Source: Pseudomonas saponiphila (GTDB lineage Bacteria; Pseudomonadota; Gammaproteobacteria; Pseudomonadales; Pseudomonadaceae). Taken from it: a DNA stretch of 64,000 nucleotides. This document shows, piece by piece, positions 18,646 to 27,951 of this stretch. The stretch lies in NCBI RefSeq assembly GCF_900105185.1, contig NZ_FNTJ01000001.1, positions 2,004,501 through 2,068,500 on the forward strand. Direction: 5' to 3'. Within the stretch, counting starts at the first letter, position 1. Each line of letters starts with the position of its first letter. The position numbers and the translations under genes are program-made. Below the pieces are notes generated by a model, which ran no database searches, was not told the DNA's origin, and worked only from the letters and a program-made list of their open reading frames with translations.

Positions 18646-18664
18646 CTATATGAGAATTACTATA
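18646..18664 (+). promoter_or_regulatory. Fur-box-like site upstream of fpvI
   Basis: The core TGAGAATTACTA matches the Fur consensus TGATAATCATTA at 9 of 12 positions (11 of 19 over the full site). It lies in the AT-rich stretch 39-57 bp before the sigma gene. Confidence 0.45.
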
Positions 18665-18702
18665 AATTACGCTGCCGCTAAACAGCCATCACCCATGCCC
18701 GG

Positions 18703-19248
18703 GTGCAAGTGGCCATTGCCGGCCTTGTTCAAGGACAGAATCGCCCCCGTGGGCGGTCGGGAGCCCAGTTGGAAAACTACTATCGCGAGCTGATGTGCTT
18801 CCTCAACGCCAAGCTGGGCAATCGCCAGGTGGCCGAGGACGTGGTGCACGACGCTTATGTGCGGGTCCTGGAGCGCTCCAGCGATACGCCCATCGAGCAG
18901 CCGCGGGCGTTTCTCTATCGCACGGCGCTGAACCTGGTGATCGACGGCCATCGGCGCAATGCCCTGCGCCAGTCCGAGCCCCTGGAAGTGCTGGACAACG
19001 AGGAGCGCTATTTCAACCCTTCACCGCAGACCAGCCTCGACCACGGCCAGCGCCTGGAGATGCTGCAGCGAGCCCTGGCGGAACTGCCGCGGCTGTGTCG
19101 CGAGAGTTTTCTGTTGCGCAAGCTCGAAGGCTTGTCCCATCCGCAGATCGCCGAGCAGTTGGGGATTTCCCGCAGTCTGGTGGAGAAGCACATCGTCAAT
19201 GCCATGAAGCATTGCCGGGTGCGGTTGCGGCAGTGGGATGGCCATTGA
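18703..19248 (+). CDS. fpvI: FpvI-like ECF iron-starvation sigma factor
   Basis: A 181-residue ECF sigma factor. Region 2 is VAEDVVHDAYVRVLERS...PRAFLYRTALNLVIDGHRR. Region 4 is LPRLCRESFLLRKLEGLSHPQIAEQLGISRSLVEKHIVNAMKHCR. The sequence resembles FpvI/FecI-type sigmas rather than PvdS, and the place between pvdR and pvdA matches fpvI of P. aeruginosa. It would direct fpvA transcription after ferripyoverdine binds. No ribosome-binding site clearly marks the GTG at 18703; TTG at 18769 (LENYYREL) is an alternative. The anti-sigma gene fpvR, adjacent in P. aeruginosa, is absent. Confidence 0.82.
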   Translation: MQVAIAGLVQGQNRPRGRSGAQLENYYRELMCFLNAKLGNRQVAEDVVHDAYVRVLERSSDTPIEQPRAFLYRTALNLVIDGHRRNALRQSEPLEVLDNEERYFNPSPQTSLDHGQRLEMLQRALAELPRLCRESFLLRKLEGLSHPQIAEQLGISRSLVEKHIVNAMKHCRVRLRQWDGH

Positions 19249-19274
19249 GGCGTTGCCGCTGAGACGCATTTAGT

Positions 19275-19298
19275 TAAATTTTTTTTCATTGTCCTCGT
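19275..19298 (+). promoter_or_regulatory. PvdS-dependent promoter of pvdA
   Basis: An exact TAAAT-N16-CGT, 99 bp before the pvdA start codon. Confidence 0.9.
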
Positions 19299-19397
19299 CC
19301 CTACTCAACAGACGATCCGCTGTCCTGCATGGGCCAGTCGGGTCACCGTGACACTTTATCTCCCGCGTTGAGGCGGTTTATCCAGAGGACACTGGAA

Positions 19398-20735
19398 ATG
19401 ACACAGGCAATTGCATCGGCCCACGTTCATGATTTGATCGGTATCGGTTTCGGCCCCTCGAACCTGGCGCTGGCCATTGCGCTGGAAGAGCGCGGGCAGG
19501 AGCACGGTCCGCTGGATGCGCTGTTTCTCGACAAGCAGGCGGACTATCGCTGGCATGGCAACACCCTGGTGACCCAGAGCGAACTGCAGATTTCCTTCCT
19601 CAAGGACCTGGTGACCCTGCGCAATCCCACCAGCCCCTATTCCTTCGTCAACTACCTCAAGCATCACGGGCGCCTGGTGGACTTCATCAACCTGGGCACC
19701 TTCTATCCGTGCCGCATGGAGTTCAACGACTACCTGCGCTGGGTCGCCGGCCACTTCCAGGAGCACAGCCGCTACGGTGAAGAGGTGCTGGCCATCGAGC
19801 CGGTGTTGCACAACCAGCAGGTCGAGGCGTTGCGGGTGATCTCCCGGGATGCCCAGGGCGCCGAGCTGGTGCGCACCAGTCGTTCGGTAGTGGTCAGCGC
19901 TGGCGGCACGGCGCGGGTTCCAGAAACCTTCAAGGGGCTCAAGGACGACGCGCGGGTGTTCCACCATTCCCAGTATCTGCAGCGCATGGCCAGCCAGCCC
20001 TGTGTCAATGGCCAGCCGATGAGCATCGCGATCATTGGCGGCGGGCAGAGCGCGGCGGAAGCCTTCATCGACCTCAATGACAGTTTTCCCTCGGCGCAGG
20101 CCGACATCATCATGCGTGGCTCGGCCCTCAAGCCGGCAGATGACAGTCCGTTCGTCAACGAAGTGTTCGCCCCGGCCTTCACCGACCTGGTATTCCAGCA
20201 GACTCGCGACGAGCGCGAGCGTCTGGTCAACGAGTACCACAACACCAATTACTCGGTGGTGGACATCGACCTGATCGAGCGCATCTACGGCATTTTCTAC
20301 CGGCAGAAAGTCTCCGGCGTTGCGCGCCACAGCTTGCGCACCATGACCACGGTGGAGAAGGCCACGGCCACGGACCTGGGCATCGAGCTGATCCTGCGCA
20401 ACAACGCCACCGGCGAGCGCGAAGTGCGGCATTACGATGCCGTGGTCCTGGCGACCGGCTACGAGCGGCAGATGCATCGCCAACTGCTGGCACCGCTGCA
20501 GGAATACCTGGGCGACTTCGAAGTGGACCGCAACTATCGACTGATCACCGACGAACGCTGCCAGGCCGGCATCTATATGCAGGGCTTCAGCCAGGCCAGC
20601 CACGGCCTGAGCGATACCCTGCTGTCGGTGCTGCCGATCCGTGCCCAGGAGATCGCCGACTCGCTGTACGAACACGGCAAGAGCCGCGGCCACAGCCGTT
20701 CGCTACGGGACATGCTGCTGGCTACCGCCAGCTGA
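19398..20735 (+). CDS. pvdA: L-ornithine N5-monooxygenase PvdA
   Basis: A 445-residue FAD/NADPH N-hydroxylating monooxygenase making N5-hydroxyornithine for pyoverdine. The FAD site is GIGFGPSNLALA near residue 15, the NADPH site IGGGQSAAEAF near 215, and the class D/ATG motif LATGYERQ near 380. The ATG at 19398 begins MTQAIASAH; the frame also opens earlier, but this start has a GGA nearby and gives the family length. Its own PvdS promoter lies upstream. Its product is the expected substrate of the acetyltransferase at 6.9-8.0 kb. Confidence 0.96.
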   Translation: MTQAIASAHVHDLIGIGFGPSNLALAIALEERGQEHGPLDALFLDKQADYRWHGNTLVTQSELQISFLKDLVTLRNPTSPYSFVNYLKHHGRLVDFINLGTFYPCRMEFNDYLRWVAGHFQEHSRYGEEVLAIEPVLHNQQVEALRVISRDAQGAELVRTSRSVVVSAGGTARVPETFKGLKDDARVFHHSQYLQRMASQPCVNGQPMSIAIIGGGQSAAEAFIDLNDSFPSAQADIIMRGSALKPADDSPFVNEVFAPAFTDLVFQQTRDERERLVNEYHNTNYSVVDIDLIERIYGIFYRQKVSGVARHSLRTMTTVEKATATDLGIELILRNNATGEREVRHYDAVVLATGYERQMHRQLLAPLQEYLGDFEVDRNYRLITDERCQAGIYMQGFSQASHGLSDTLLSVLPIRAQEIADSLYEHGKSRGHSRSLRDMLLATAS

Positions 20736-20741
20736 TGGCGC

Positions 20742-20769
20742 GCCACTGCCGCCGCGTTGCGGCAGTGGC
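20742..20769 (+). terminator. Strong hairpin after pvdA
   Basis: An 11-bp perfect stem (GCCACTGCCGC) with a six-base loop, seven bases past the pvdA stop. There is no T tract, so it may be a 3'-end stabiliser rather than an intrinsic terminator. Confidence 0.5.
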
Positions 20770-20845
20770 GGCCGCGGTCACAAAAACGTCATTTTCTGCC
20801 TGTTCCTGAACCTTGGCTGAAGAACTTTTCAATTCCCCGAGCCAG

Positions 20846-20862
20846 GGTTTTTCCCCGGTTTA
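20846..20862 (+). promoter_or_regulatory. PhoP-box-like direct repeat in the mgtA leader
   Basis: GGTTTT-N5-GGTTTA matches the PhoP half-site pair (T/G)GTTTA-N5-(T/G)GTTTA with one mismatch. mgtA is a classical PhoP target. No well-placed -10 was identified. Confidence 0.4.
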
Positions 20863-20915
20863 CTCTGCATAGGGCGCGGCGTAAGCTGCGCGCGTTTTCA
20901 ACCATTGGAGGCCCA

Positions 20916-20957
20916 GTGTGGGTACTTGTTCGAGTGACAGGAGTCGGCCGGTCTTGA
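20916..20957 (+). CDS. Candidate leader peptide in the mgtA 5' region (13 codons)
   Basis: A GTG start, six bases after GGAGG, opens MWVLVRVTGVGRS and stops at 20957. It lies 54 bp downstream of the PhoP-like box and ~460 bp before mgtA. It could be a regulatory upstream ORF; chance is not excluded. Confidence 0.3.
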   Translation: MWVLVRVTGVGRS

Positions 20958-21245
20958 GTGCCGGCGCAGTCCCGGCAAGATAGCGCGCAGCCTTTTTCCT
21001 GCCGCTGTCTCGCCGTACAGCGAGAAGCGGCATCCCGATTGCGGTCCCTTTGTGGCTCGCTTCCCGACGTCCCTTCCTGATGACTCTGTTTTGCCCCCGG
21101 CCCGGCCTTGCGCCGCAGGGTGGTGGCATCGACGCGTGGGTCCTGCGACCTGCGGGCCAGCTGTGCGTGGGTGCTCGAAGCGCTCCGCCAGGTCCGGCCG
21201 TACCTGCCTGTGGTTGTCCTGTGTCGTCCTTGCGGGGGAGCCGTC

Positions 21246-21320
21246 ATGGGTTACATCAGCCAGCGTCAACATCGCCAGCAACATCGTCCTTCACTCTCGG
21301 TGCGATTGCCCCGGGCGTGA
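21246..21320 (+). CDS. Candidate MgtL-like leader peptide upstream of mgtA (24 codons)
   Basis: An ATG preceded by GGGGGAG at optimal distance opens a 24-residue Arg/Gln/His-rich peptide ending RLPRA, 96 bp before mgtA. In enteric bacteria a short Pro-containing leader, MgtL, controls mgtA readthrough; a similar role is inferred only from position. Confidence 0.35.
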   Translation: MGYISQRQHRQQHRPSLSVRLPRA

Positions 21321-21416
21321 GCCCTGTCCCGTGCCTTTGCCTACTACCCTGACTGTTCAGTTGCATCACTGACGCCCCCGTGCCGCTGGCCGGACGTCTG
21401 TGCAGGAGTCATCACC

Positions 21417-24068
21417 ATGAAGCTCAGCCTGTTGAAAGAATTTTTCGCCGGATTTCTCCGTACCCGGCACTTTTCCCGGCATTTTCGCCGCCTGGCGCTG
21501 CTCGACAGTATCCGCGACGCCAGCGTCAGCCGCGAGGTGCCGCCGACCCTGGGGCAGACCCTGGTGGCCGCGGCCAACAGCGACGCCGCGCAACTGCTGG
21601 ACCAGCTTGGCAGCCACACCGATGGCCTGAGCACCGAGGAGGCCGAAGCCCAGCGTGAGCGCTATGGCCTCAACGAGGTGGAGCACGAGCAGGCGCTGCC
21701 CTGGTGGACCCACCTGTGGCACTGCTACAAGAACCCCTTCAACCTGCTGCTGACCCTGCTGGCGGTGATCTCCTGGCTGACCGAGGACATGAAGGCGGCC
21801 ACGGTGATTTTCTCCATGGTGGTGCTCTCGACCCTGCTGCGTTTCTGGCAGGAGGCCAAGTCGAACAAGGCCGCCGATGCCCTCAAGGCCATGGTCAGCA
21901 ACACCGCCACGGTGATGCGTCCCGGCTCGGCGCCCCAGGCGGCGCCGATGCTCGGGCGTTTGCTGGGGGCCGCTGCCGAGGCCACGGGTGCCCAGCGCAT
22001 CGAATTGCCGATCAAGCAACTGGTGCCCGGCGACCTGATCGTGCTCTCGGCCGGCGACATGATTCCTGCCGACTGCCGGGTGCTCAGCGCCAAGGACCTG
22101 TTCGTCAGCCAGGCGGCGATGACCGGTGAATCCATGCCGGTGGAGAAGTTCCCGCGCCAGCAGGACGCCGACACCAGCAACCCCCTGGATCTGGACAACA
22201 TCCTGTTCATGGGCACCAACGTAGTCTCGGGCTCGGCCACCGCGGTGATCCTGACCACCGGCAACAGCACCTATTTCGGTGCCCTGGCCCTGCGGGTCAG
22301 CGCCACCGACCGCGCCCCGACTTCGTTCCAGAACGGGGTCAACAAGGTCAGCTGGCTGCTGATCCGCTTCATGTTCGTCATGGCGCCGCTGGTGCTGTTC
22401 ATCAACGGCTTCACCAAGGGCGACTGGATGGAGGCGCTGCTGTTCGCGCTGTCGATCGCCGTCGGCCTGACCCCGGAAATGCTGCCGATGATCGTCACCT
22501 CGACCCTGGCCAAGGGCGCGGTGTTCCTCTCGCGCAAGAAGGTCATCGTCAAGCGCCTGGACGCGATCCAGAACTTCGGTGCCATGGACGTGCTGTGCAC
22601 CGACAAGACCGGCACCCTGACCCAGGACAAGATCTTCCTCTCGCGGCACGTGGACGTCTGGGGCGAGGACTCCGACGACGTGCTGGAAATGGCCTACCTC
22701 AACAGCTACTACCAGACCGGGCTGAAGAACCTGCTGGACGTGGCGGTGCTGGAGCACGTCGAGGTGCACCGCGAACTCAAGGTGGCGACGGCGTTCCAGA
22801 AGGTCGATGAAATTCCCTTCGACTTCACCCGGCGGCGCATGTCGGTGGTGGTGGCGGAACAGGATCGGCCGCACCTGCTGATCTGCAAGGGGGCGGTGGA
22901 AGAAGTGCTGGCGGTATGCCGCAACGTGCGTCATGGCGAGGCTGAGGAAGCCTTGACCGACAGCCTGCTGGCGCGGATTCGCCAGGTCACCGCCGACCTC
23001 AACGAGGAGGGCCTGCGGGTGGTGGCGGTGGCGGCCCGGCCAATGCTCGAAGGGCGCGACACCTACAGCCTGGCGGACGAGCGCGAGCTGACCCTGATCG
23101 GCTACGTGGCGTTCCTCGATCCGCCCAAGGAAAGCACCGCGCCGGCCCTCAAGGCCCTGGCCGAGCATGGCGTGGCGGTCAAGGTGCTGACCGGCGACAA
23201 CGAGCTGGTGACGGCCAAGATCTGCCGCGAAGTGGGCCTGGAGCAGCAGGGCCTGCTGATGGGCAACGACATCGAGCGCATGAGCGACGAGCAACTGGCC
23301 AAGGCGGTGGAAACCACCAACGTCTTCGCCAAGCTGACCCCGACCCACAAGGAGCGGATTGTCCGCCTGCTCAAGGCCAACGGCCACGTGGTGGGCTTCA
23401 TGGGCGACGGGATCAACGACGCGCCGGCGCTGCGCACCGCCGACATCGGCATTTCGGTGGACAGCGCGGTGGACATCGCCAAGGAAGCGGCGGACATCAT
23501 CCTGCTGGAAAAGAGCCTGATGGTACTGGAAGAGGGCGTGCTGGAAGGGCGCCGCACCTTCGCCAACATGCTCAAGTACATCAAGATGACCGCCAGCTCG
23601 AACTTCGGCAACGTGTTCTCGGTACTGGTGGCCAGCGCCTTCATCCCGTTCCTGCCGATGCTGCCCATGCACCTGCTGGTACAGAACCTGCTCTATGACA
23701 TTTCGCAGATCGCCATCCCTTTCGACAACGTCGACGAGGACATGCTCAAGCAACCCCAGCGCTGGCAGCCGGCGGATGTCGGGCGCTTCATGGTGTTCTT
23801 CGGGCCGATCAGCTCGATCTTCGACATCACCACCTTTGCCTTGATGTGGTACGTGTTCGACGCCAACACCCCGGACCACCAGACCCTGTTCCAGTCCGGC
23901 TGGTTCGTGGTGGGGCTGCTGACCCAGACCCTGATCGTGCACATGATCCGCACGCCGAAGATTCCGTTCCTGCAGAGCCGCGCGGCCACGCCGTTGCTGG
24001 TGATGACCGGGATCATCATGGCGGTGGGGATTTTCCTGCCGATGGGCCCTTTGGCGTGTTGGTGCTGA
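21417..24068 (+). pseudogene. mgtA: Mg2+-transporting P-type ATPase MgtA, 5' part interrupted by an IS21 element
   Basis: A P3B-type ATPase for Mg2+ import. The frame shows MTGESMPVEKF (actuator), CTDKTGTLTQDKI (phosphorylated Asp, near residue 397), LTGDNELVTAKI and MGDGINDAPALRTADIG. Eight or so membrane segments are intact. After 880 codons the frame enters the insertion sequence at 24057 and stops three codons later, giving an 883-residue product lacking the last 41 residues. Rejoined across the element the gene would encode 921 residues. The start ATG has AGGAG upstream. Transport is probably lost or impaired, since the final membrane helix is missing. Confidence 0.93.
24047..24056 (+). 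repeat. Target-site duplication, left copy
   Basis: CCCTTTGGCG directly before the insertion sequence is repeated at 26663-26672 directly after it. Removing the element and one copy restores the mgtA frame. Confidence 0.88.
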
Positions 24069-24251
24069 TGGAAAATTGACCCACCCTGCCGATTGAAATT
24101 TGACCCAGGGCGGATTGCTGATTTCTATATCAGCAACTGTGGATAAGTCTATCAGCGCAGCTGCTTTAAAATCCCTTCCTTTCGATCGCCCCAAGTGGCG
24201 ACTGAAGACCTGCCACATGTCGTCATGCAGCAGGCCATCCTTTCCCTAAAA

Positions 24252-25055
24252 TCAAAACGGTTCGTCGTCCACCGGCTTCTGATCGTCCTTGCGTTTTCGC
24301 TCCCGTGATTTGATCTTTGCCTGAGCCGCCAAGCTGCTGTGTTGCAGGCGGTAGGACTCGTTGCCCGTTTCGACGATGTGGCAGTGGTGCGTAAGCCGAT
24401 CCAGCAGGGCGGTGGTCATCTTGGCGTCGCCGAGCACGCGCGACCATTCTGCGAAGCTCAGGTTGGTCGTGATCACGACGCTGGTGTGCTCGTACAGCTT
24501 GGACAGCAGGTGAAAAAGCAGAGCACCGCCAGCCTGACTGAATGGCAAGTAACCCAGCTCATCGAGGATGACCAAGTCCATGCGCAGCAGTGCTTGGGCG
24601 ATGCGCCCGGCTTTACCGTCATGCTTCTCGCGCTCCAGCAGATTGACCAGGTCAACCGTGGAGTAGAAGCGCACGCGCTTGCCGTGCAGAGTGATGCCGG
24701 ACACGGCTAGCGCGGTGGCCAGGTGGGTCTTGCCGGTGCCCGGCCCGCCGATGAGTACCACGTTCTGTGCCGTGTCGGTGAAGGCCAGGCTGGCCAGTTC
24801 CCTGATCAGCCGTGCGTCGGCGCTGGAGGCGCTGAAGTCGAAGCCAGCCAGGTCACGGTGCATGGGCAGCTTGGCCATGTTCATTTGATGGCTCACCGAG
24901 CGCATGGCGCGATCCGCATGCTCCTGTTGCAGCAGGTGTTCGAGCAACCATTTCGAGGAGGCTAGGGCCGACTCACCCTGCGCCGTCAAGTCCGCCCAAG
25001 CATTGGCCATGCCGTGCAGGCGCAGCTCTTTGAGTTCTGCCATGAGATCACGCAT
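24252..25055 (-). CDS. istB: IstB, IS21-family transposition helper ATPase
   Basis: A 267-residue DnaC-like AAA+ protein. Walker A is [11 protein letters not shown] (~103), Walker B is [12 protein letters not shown] (~163), and the sensor-like region is [12 protein letters not shown]. It activates the IstA transposase and influences target choice. Its start overlaps the istA end by 8 bp. The C-terminus is charged ([12 protein letters not shown]). Full family length and no disruption. Confidence 0.96.
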   Translation of the reverse strand: MRDLMAELKELRLHGMANAWADLTAQGESALASSKWLLEHLLQQEHADRAMRSVSHQMNMAKLPMHRDLAGFDFSASSADARLIRELASLAFTDTAQNVVLIGGPGTGKTHLATALAVSGITLHGKRVRFYSTVDLVNLLEREKHDGKAGRIAQALLRMDLVILDELGYLPFSQAGGALLFHLLSKLYEHTSVVITTNLSFAEWSRVLGDAKMTTALLDRLTHHCHIVETGNESYRLQHSSLAAQAKIKSRERKRKDDQKPVDDEPF

Positions 25056-26556
25056 GACGGATCTCCTCGACGCTGCCGCGTAAACGGTCGTAGCGCGCCG
25101 TGTTCGCGACAGGCGCTTCCTTGAGCTGCAAGTGAGTCTCGACGGAGGGCGGTGGCTCGGTCGCTGTCAGCCGCGCCACGACATTCAAGACGTGTTCGGC
25201 GCTCAGGGTGCCGGCTTCGAGTACCAGTTCAACGGCCACCAATACGGCATCGAGTCCGGCGACGGGTACGGCAGCCAGGACTTGCGCCATGATCCGGTCA
25301 CCGCCGGCATGACGTGTCAGGCCGTGTTTGAGTTGCCGCAGTGGTGTTGGTAGATCCGCAAAAGGAGCGCCATTGCGCAGTGCGCCCGGCTTGCGCTCGA
25401 TCAGCGGGATGTAGTGCTGCCAGTCATAGTTGACCTGGTCGCGATCCAGCAAGCGCGCGTGGCTGGCAATCAATACGTCATCAGCTACCACCTCGATCCG
25501 CGTCGGATACAGGCGGCAACTGAGCCACTTGCCGGCGTACTCACAGGGTACCGAGTAGCGGTTTCGTCCCATGCTGACCAGGCAGGTGCTGGAAACCCGC
25601 GCCGCACGCTCGACGTAACCGTCGAAGGGCGCGGGCATGGGCATCATTTCGGCCCGCTCCAACTCCAACACCTCAGCCACGCTCAGCCCGCTGTATTGCG
25701 GGTGCGGAAGCTCGCTCCAGAGTGCGCGGCAGCGCTGCCCGAGCCAGGCATTGAGTTCCTCGAAGGAGTGGAATTGACGGTCTTGGGCGTCCAGCCAGAT
25801 ACGCCTGCGACTGTCCTGCACGTTCTTTTCGACGATGCCCTTTTCCCAACCTGAGGCAACGTTGCAGAAATCCGGATCGAACAGGTAGTGCGCGCACATC
25901 ACCGCGAAGCGCGCATTCACCGTGCGGCCTTTGCCCTTGTTGACCTTGTCGACGGCCGTCTTCATGTTGTCGTAAATGCCTCGGCGTGGCACGCCGCCTA
26001 AGGCGCTGAACGAGCGCGTATGCGCGTCGAACAGCATCTCGTGACCTTGGCTCGGATAAGCCACCAGCCAGAAGGCACGGCTCGCGCACAGCTTCAGGTG
26101 CGACACCTGCATGCGCCGGTAAATGCCGCCGATCAGCAAGCCTTCCTCGCTCCAGTCAAACTGAAACGCCTCGCCAAGGGCAAAGGTCAACGGCACAAAG
26201 GCGTGCGCTGCCTTGCCCTGATCCCCGCGCCAGGCACGGACAAACGCGGTGAGCTGGCTGTAGCCACCGTCATAACCCTCGGCTTTGATTTGTGCCAGCA
26301 GCGCCTTGGCACTGCGCCGTTGTTGCTTGGGACGCAGCGAGTCGGCTTTAAGCGCCTGCTCCAGCGTGCCGTGAAACGGACTCAGCTTGTTGAAAATGGC
26401 CCGGCGCAGGTACACCGGCTGCTTGGCTTCCGGCGCTCTGACCCACTTGCGAATGGTGTTGCGCGCCAATCCGGTGCGCTTGGCTATCTCATGCAACGAC
26501 AGCTTGTCGCGGAAATACATCCGCCGAATTTTGCCCATCATTTCCATACTGATCAC
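25048..26556 (-). CDS. istA: IstA, IS21-family transposase
   Basis: A 502-residue DDE transposase. The N-terminal helix-turn-helix ([20 protein letters not shown], ~20-39) binds the ends. The RNase H-fold catalytic domain has its first Asp in FQFDWSEEG and its second in [11 protein letters not shown]. The Mu-type C-terminal beta-barrel contains [20 protein letters not shown]. Full length. The first ATG (26556) lies 106 bp inside the right end of the element. Confidence 0.96.
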   Translation of the reverse strand: MISMEMMGKIRRMYFRDKLSLHEIAKRTGLARNTIRKWVRAPEAKQPVYLRRAIFNKLSPFHGTLEQALKADSLRPKQQRRSAKALLAQIKAEGYDGGYSQLTAFVRAWRGDQGKAAHAFVPLTFALGEAFQFDWSEEGLLIGGIYRRMQVSHLKLCASRAFWLVAYPSQGHEMLFDAHTRSFSALGGVPRRGIYDNMKTAVDKVNKGKGRTVNARFAVMCAHYLFDPDFCNVASGWEKGIVEKNVQDSRRRIWLDAQDRQFHSFEELNAWLGQRCRALWSELPHPQYSGLSVAEVLELERAEMMPMPAPFDGYVERAARVSSTCLVSMGRNRYSVPCEYAGKWLSCRLYPTRIEVVADDVLIASHARLLDRDQVNYDWQHYIPLIERKPGALRNGAPFADLPTPLRQLKHGLTRHAGGDRIMAQVLAAVPVAGLDAVLVAVELVLEAGTLSAEHVLNVVARLTATEPPPSVETHLQLKEAPVANTARYDRLRGSVEEIRHA

Positions 26557-26601
26557 CCTGTGTTCTCCTGCTCATAAATTGAGCAGGAGCAGTTGAGCAC
26601 C

Positions 26602-26662
26602 TGGGTCAGTTTTCGATCGGCAGAACAGCCTCTACTGGGTCAGTTTTCGGTCAGCGGCAACA
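26602..26662 (-). repeat. IS21 right-end multiple repeats
   Basis: Two inverted copies of GAAAACTGACCCA (26602-26614 and 26636-26648) precede the terminal GGCAACA. They pair with the two direct copies near the left end. Confidence 0.85.
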
Positions 26663-26798
26663 CCCTTTGGCGCACTACTTCAAGCTACAGGCGCTGCCGT
26701 CGCTGTACTTCGTGTTCCTGCCGTTGATCCTGCTGGCCTACATGATCCTGACCCAGGCGGTGAAGGGCTTCTACGTGCGCCGCTTCGGCTGGCAATAG
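26663..26798 (+). pseudogene. mgtA: mgtA 3' remainder beyond the IS21 insertion
   Basis: The stretch starts with the second target-site copy and reads in frame as the last transmembrane segment and tail of MgtA (LPSLYFVFLPLILLAYMILT, then VKGFYVRRFGWQ and TAG). It has no start of its own. Confidence 0.93.
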
Positions 26799-26818
26799 CG
26801 GAGTAGTGGCAAGCTTTG

Positions 26819-26885
26819 AGCGGCAAGCGGCAAGTTTCGAGTGTGCGGCGTATTGCTTGTAACTTGTTGCTTGTAGCTTGCCGCT
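26819..26885. repeat. Inverted AGCGGCAAGC-type repeat between mgtA and mgtC
   Basis: AGCGGCAAGCGGCAAG at 26819-26834 faces CTTGTAGCTTGCCGCT at 26870-26885, forming a long imperfect hairpin just before mgtC. The same GCGGCAAGC word recurs in tandem at 53693-53766. Confidence 0.7.
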
Positions 26886-26907
26886 AGTCACCAAGAGGAT
26901 CTTTTCC

Positions 26908-27624
26908 ATGCAGGCCCTGCACAACATCAACCTGGACTCGCTGATCGACACCCTGGTCAGCCTCAGCGCGGCCTTCATCCTCGGTGGCCTGATCGGTTTC
27001 GAACGCCAGTACCGCCAGCGCACTGCGGGCTTGCGCACCAATGTGCTGGTGGCGGTGGGCGCGGCGATTTTCGTCGACATGGCCAACCGCCTGGGGGGAG
27101 CCGACGGCGCGGTGCGGGTGGTGGCCTACGTGGTGTCGGGCATCGGCTTTCTCGGGGCCGGGGTGATCATGCGCGAGGAGGGCAACGTCCGCGGTCTGAA
27201 CACCGCCGCCACCCTCTGGGCTTCGGCGGCGGTGGGTGCCTGCGCCGGTGCCGACCTGATCCTCGAAGCGTTGTTGGGCACCCTGTTCGTGCTGGCCGCC
27301 AATACCCTGCTGCGGCCCATCGTCAACAACATCAACCGCCAGCCGCTGGACGTGATCTCCGCCGAGGTCACCAACATCGTCTATGTGATTGCCCAGCGTT
27401 CGAAGCAGAAGGCGGTGTTCGCCCTGCTGGAAGCCGAGCTGGAACGCAGCAACTACCCGGCCAGCGATGTCGACGTGCACGCTTTTGGCAACGATGAAGT
27501 GGAGATCGAGGCGACCCTGGCCACCACCTCGGTGGACGGTGAGGAGCTGGATGCGCTGGTGGCGCGGCTGTCCACCTCGGCCCTGGTGCAGCAGGCGTTC
27601 TGGAGCCCGAGCACCACCGAGTGA
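26908..27624 (+). CDS. mgtC: MgtC-family protein
   Basis: A 238-residue inner-membrane protein of the MgtC/SapB family. About five membrane segments occupy residues 1-130, with the conserved [24 protein letters not shown] and [28 protein letters not shown] cytoplasmic ACT-like domain follows. MgtC proteins support growth at low Mg2+ and inside hosts by restraining the F1F0 ATP synthase; this is family knowledge. The ATG at 26908 follows AAGAGGA. It is the distal gene of a former mgtA-mgtC unit, so the upstream insertion may be polar on it. Confidence 0.92.
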   Translation: MQALHNINLDSLIDTLVSLSAAFILGGLIGFERQYRQRTAGLRTNVLVAVGAAIFVDMANRLGGADGAVRVVAYVVSGIGFLGAGVIMREEGNVRGLNTAATLWASAAVGACAGADLILEALLGTLFVLAANTLLRPIVNNINRQPLDVISAEVTNIVYVIAQRSKQKAVFALLEAELERSNYPASDVDVHAFGNDEVEIEATLATTSVDGEELDALVARLSTSALVQQAFWSPSTTE

Positions 27625-27951
27625 GCGTGGCCCGCTGATGGCGATTGGGTGGTCTTGCTCGGTTCTCAGAGAGGTGTGCAGGTTTCCAGGAAAAGCCTTA
27701 CATCAAAACAAGACTGTGCCCGTCTGCAAAAAAACGGGTGGCGATCTAAGGTGGTGGACGACTTTTTTCAGAGATGGCGATCGGATCTGTGTGACAGCTG
27801 ACTTGTCCGAAAAATATGGCGGCAAGCGCATTCTGGGTGTGGTTTTCAGATTAATCCTAGAGAAAACCCTCCGACACTTCCTTAGCCTTCCACCGATCTA
27901 GGAGGAAAGGCCGGCAGTCGCCGGTCGTAGTCTCAAAAGCAGGATCCAGAA
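27625..27951. other. Intergenic region before the receiver protein
   Basis: A 327-bp gap with no convincing gene. A weak AGGA ribosome-binding site precedes the next ATG, and the stretch 27710-27870 is relatively AT-rich and probably holds the promoter. Confidence 0.5.

Larger units (their letters stand above)
24057..26662 (-). mobile_element. IS21-family insertion sequence, 2606 bp
   Basis: The element begins TGTTG and ends CAACA (5'-TG...CA-3'). The imperfect terminal inverted repeats extend over ~27 bp: TGTTGGTGCTGATGG on the left against TGTTGCCGCTGACCG on the complement of the right. Two copies of GAAAAYTGACCCA-like repeats sit at each end (24071, 24095; 26602, 26636), the multiple-site termini typical of IS21. 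It carries intact istA and istB on the minus strand, so it is probably still mobile or was so recently. Flanked by a 10-bp direct repeat. Confidence 0.95.

Noticed and set aside
18703..19248. Sigma factor as PvdS
   Set aside because: The sequence lacks similarity to PvdS regions 2 and 4, and position matches fpvI.
21366..24218. A 950-codon open frame antisense to mgtA
   Set aside because: It is the mirror of a GC-rich coding sequence; composition is His/Gln/Arg-rich with no domain, while the plus strand has a full P-type ATPase.
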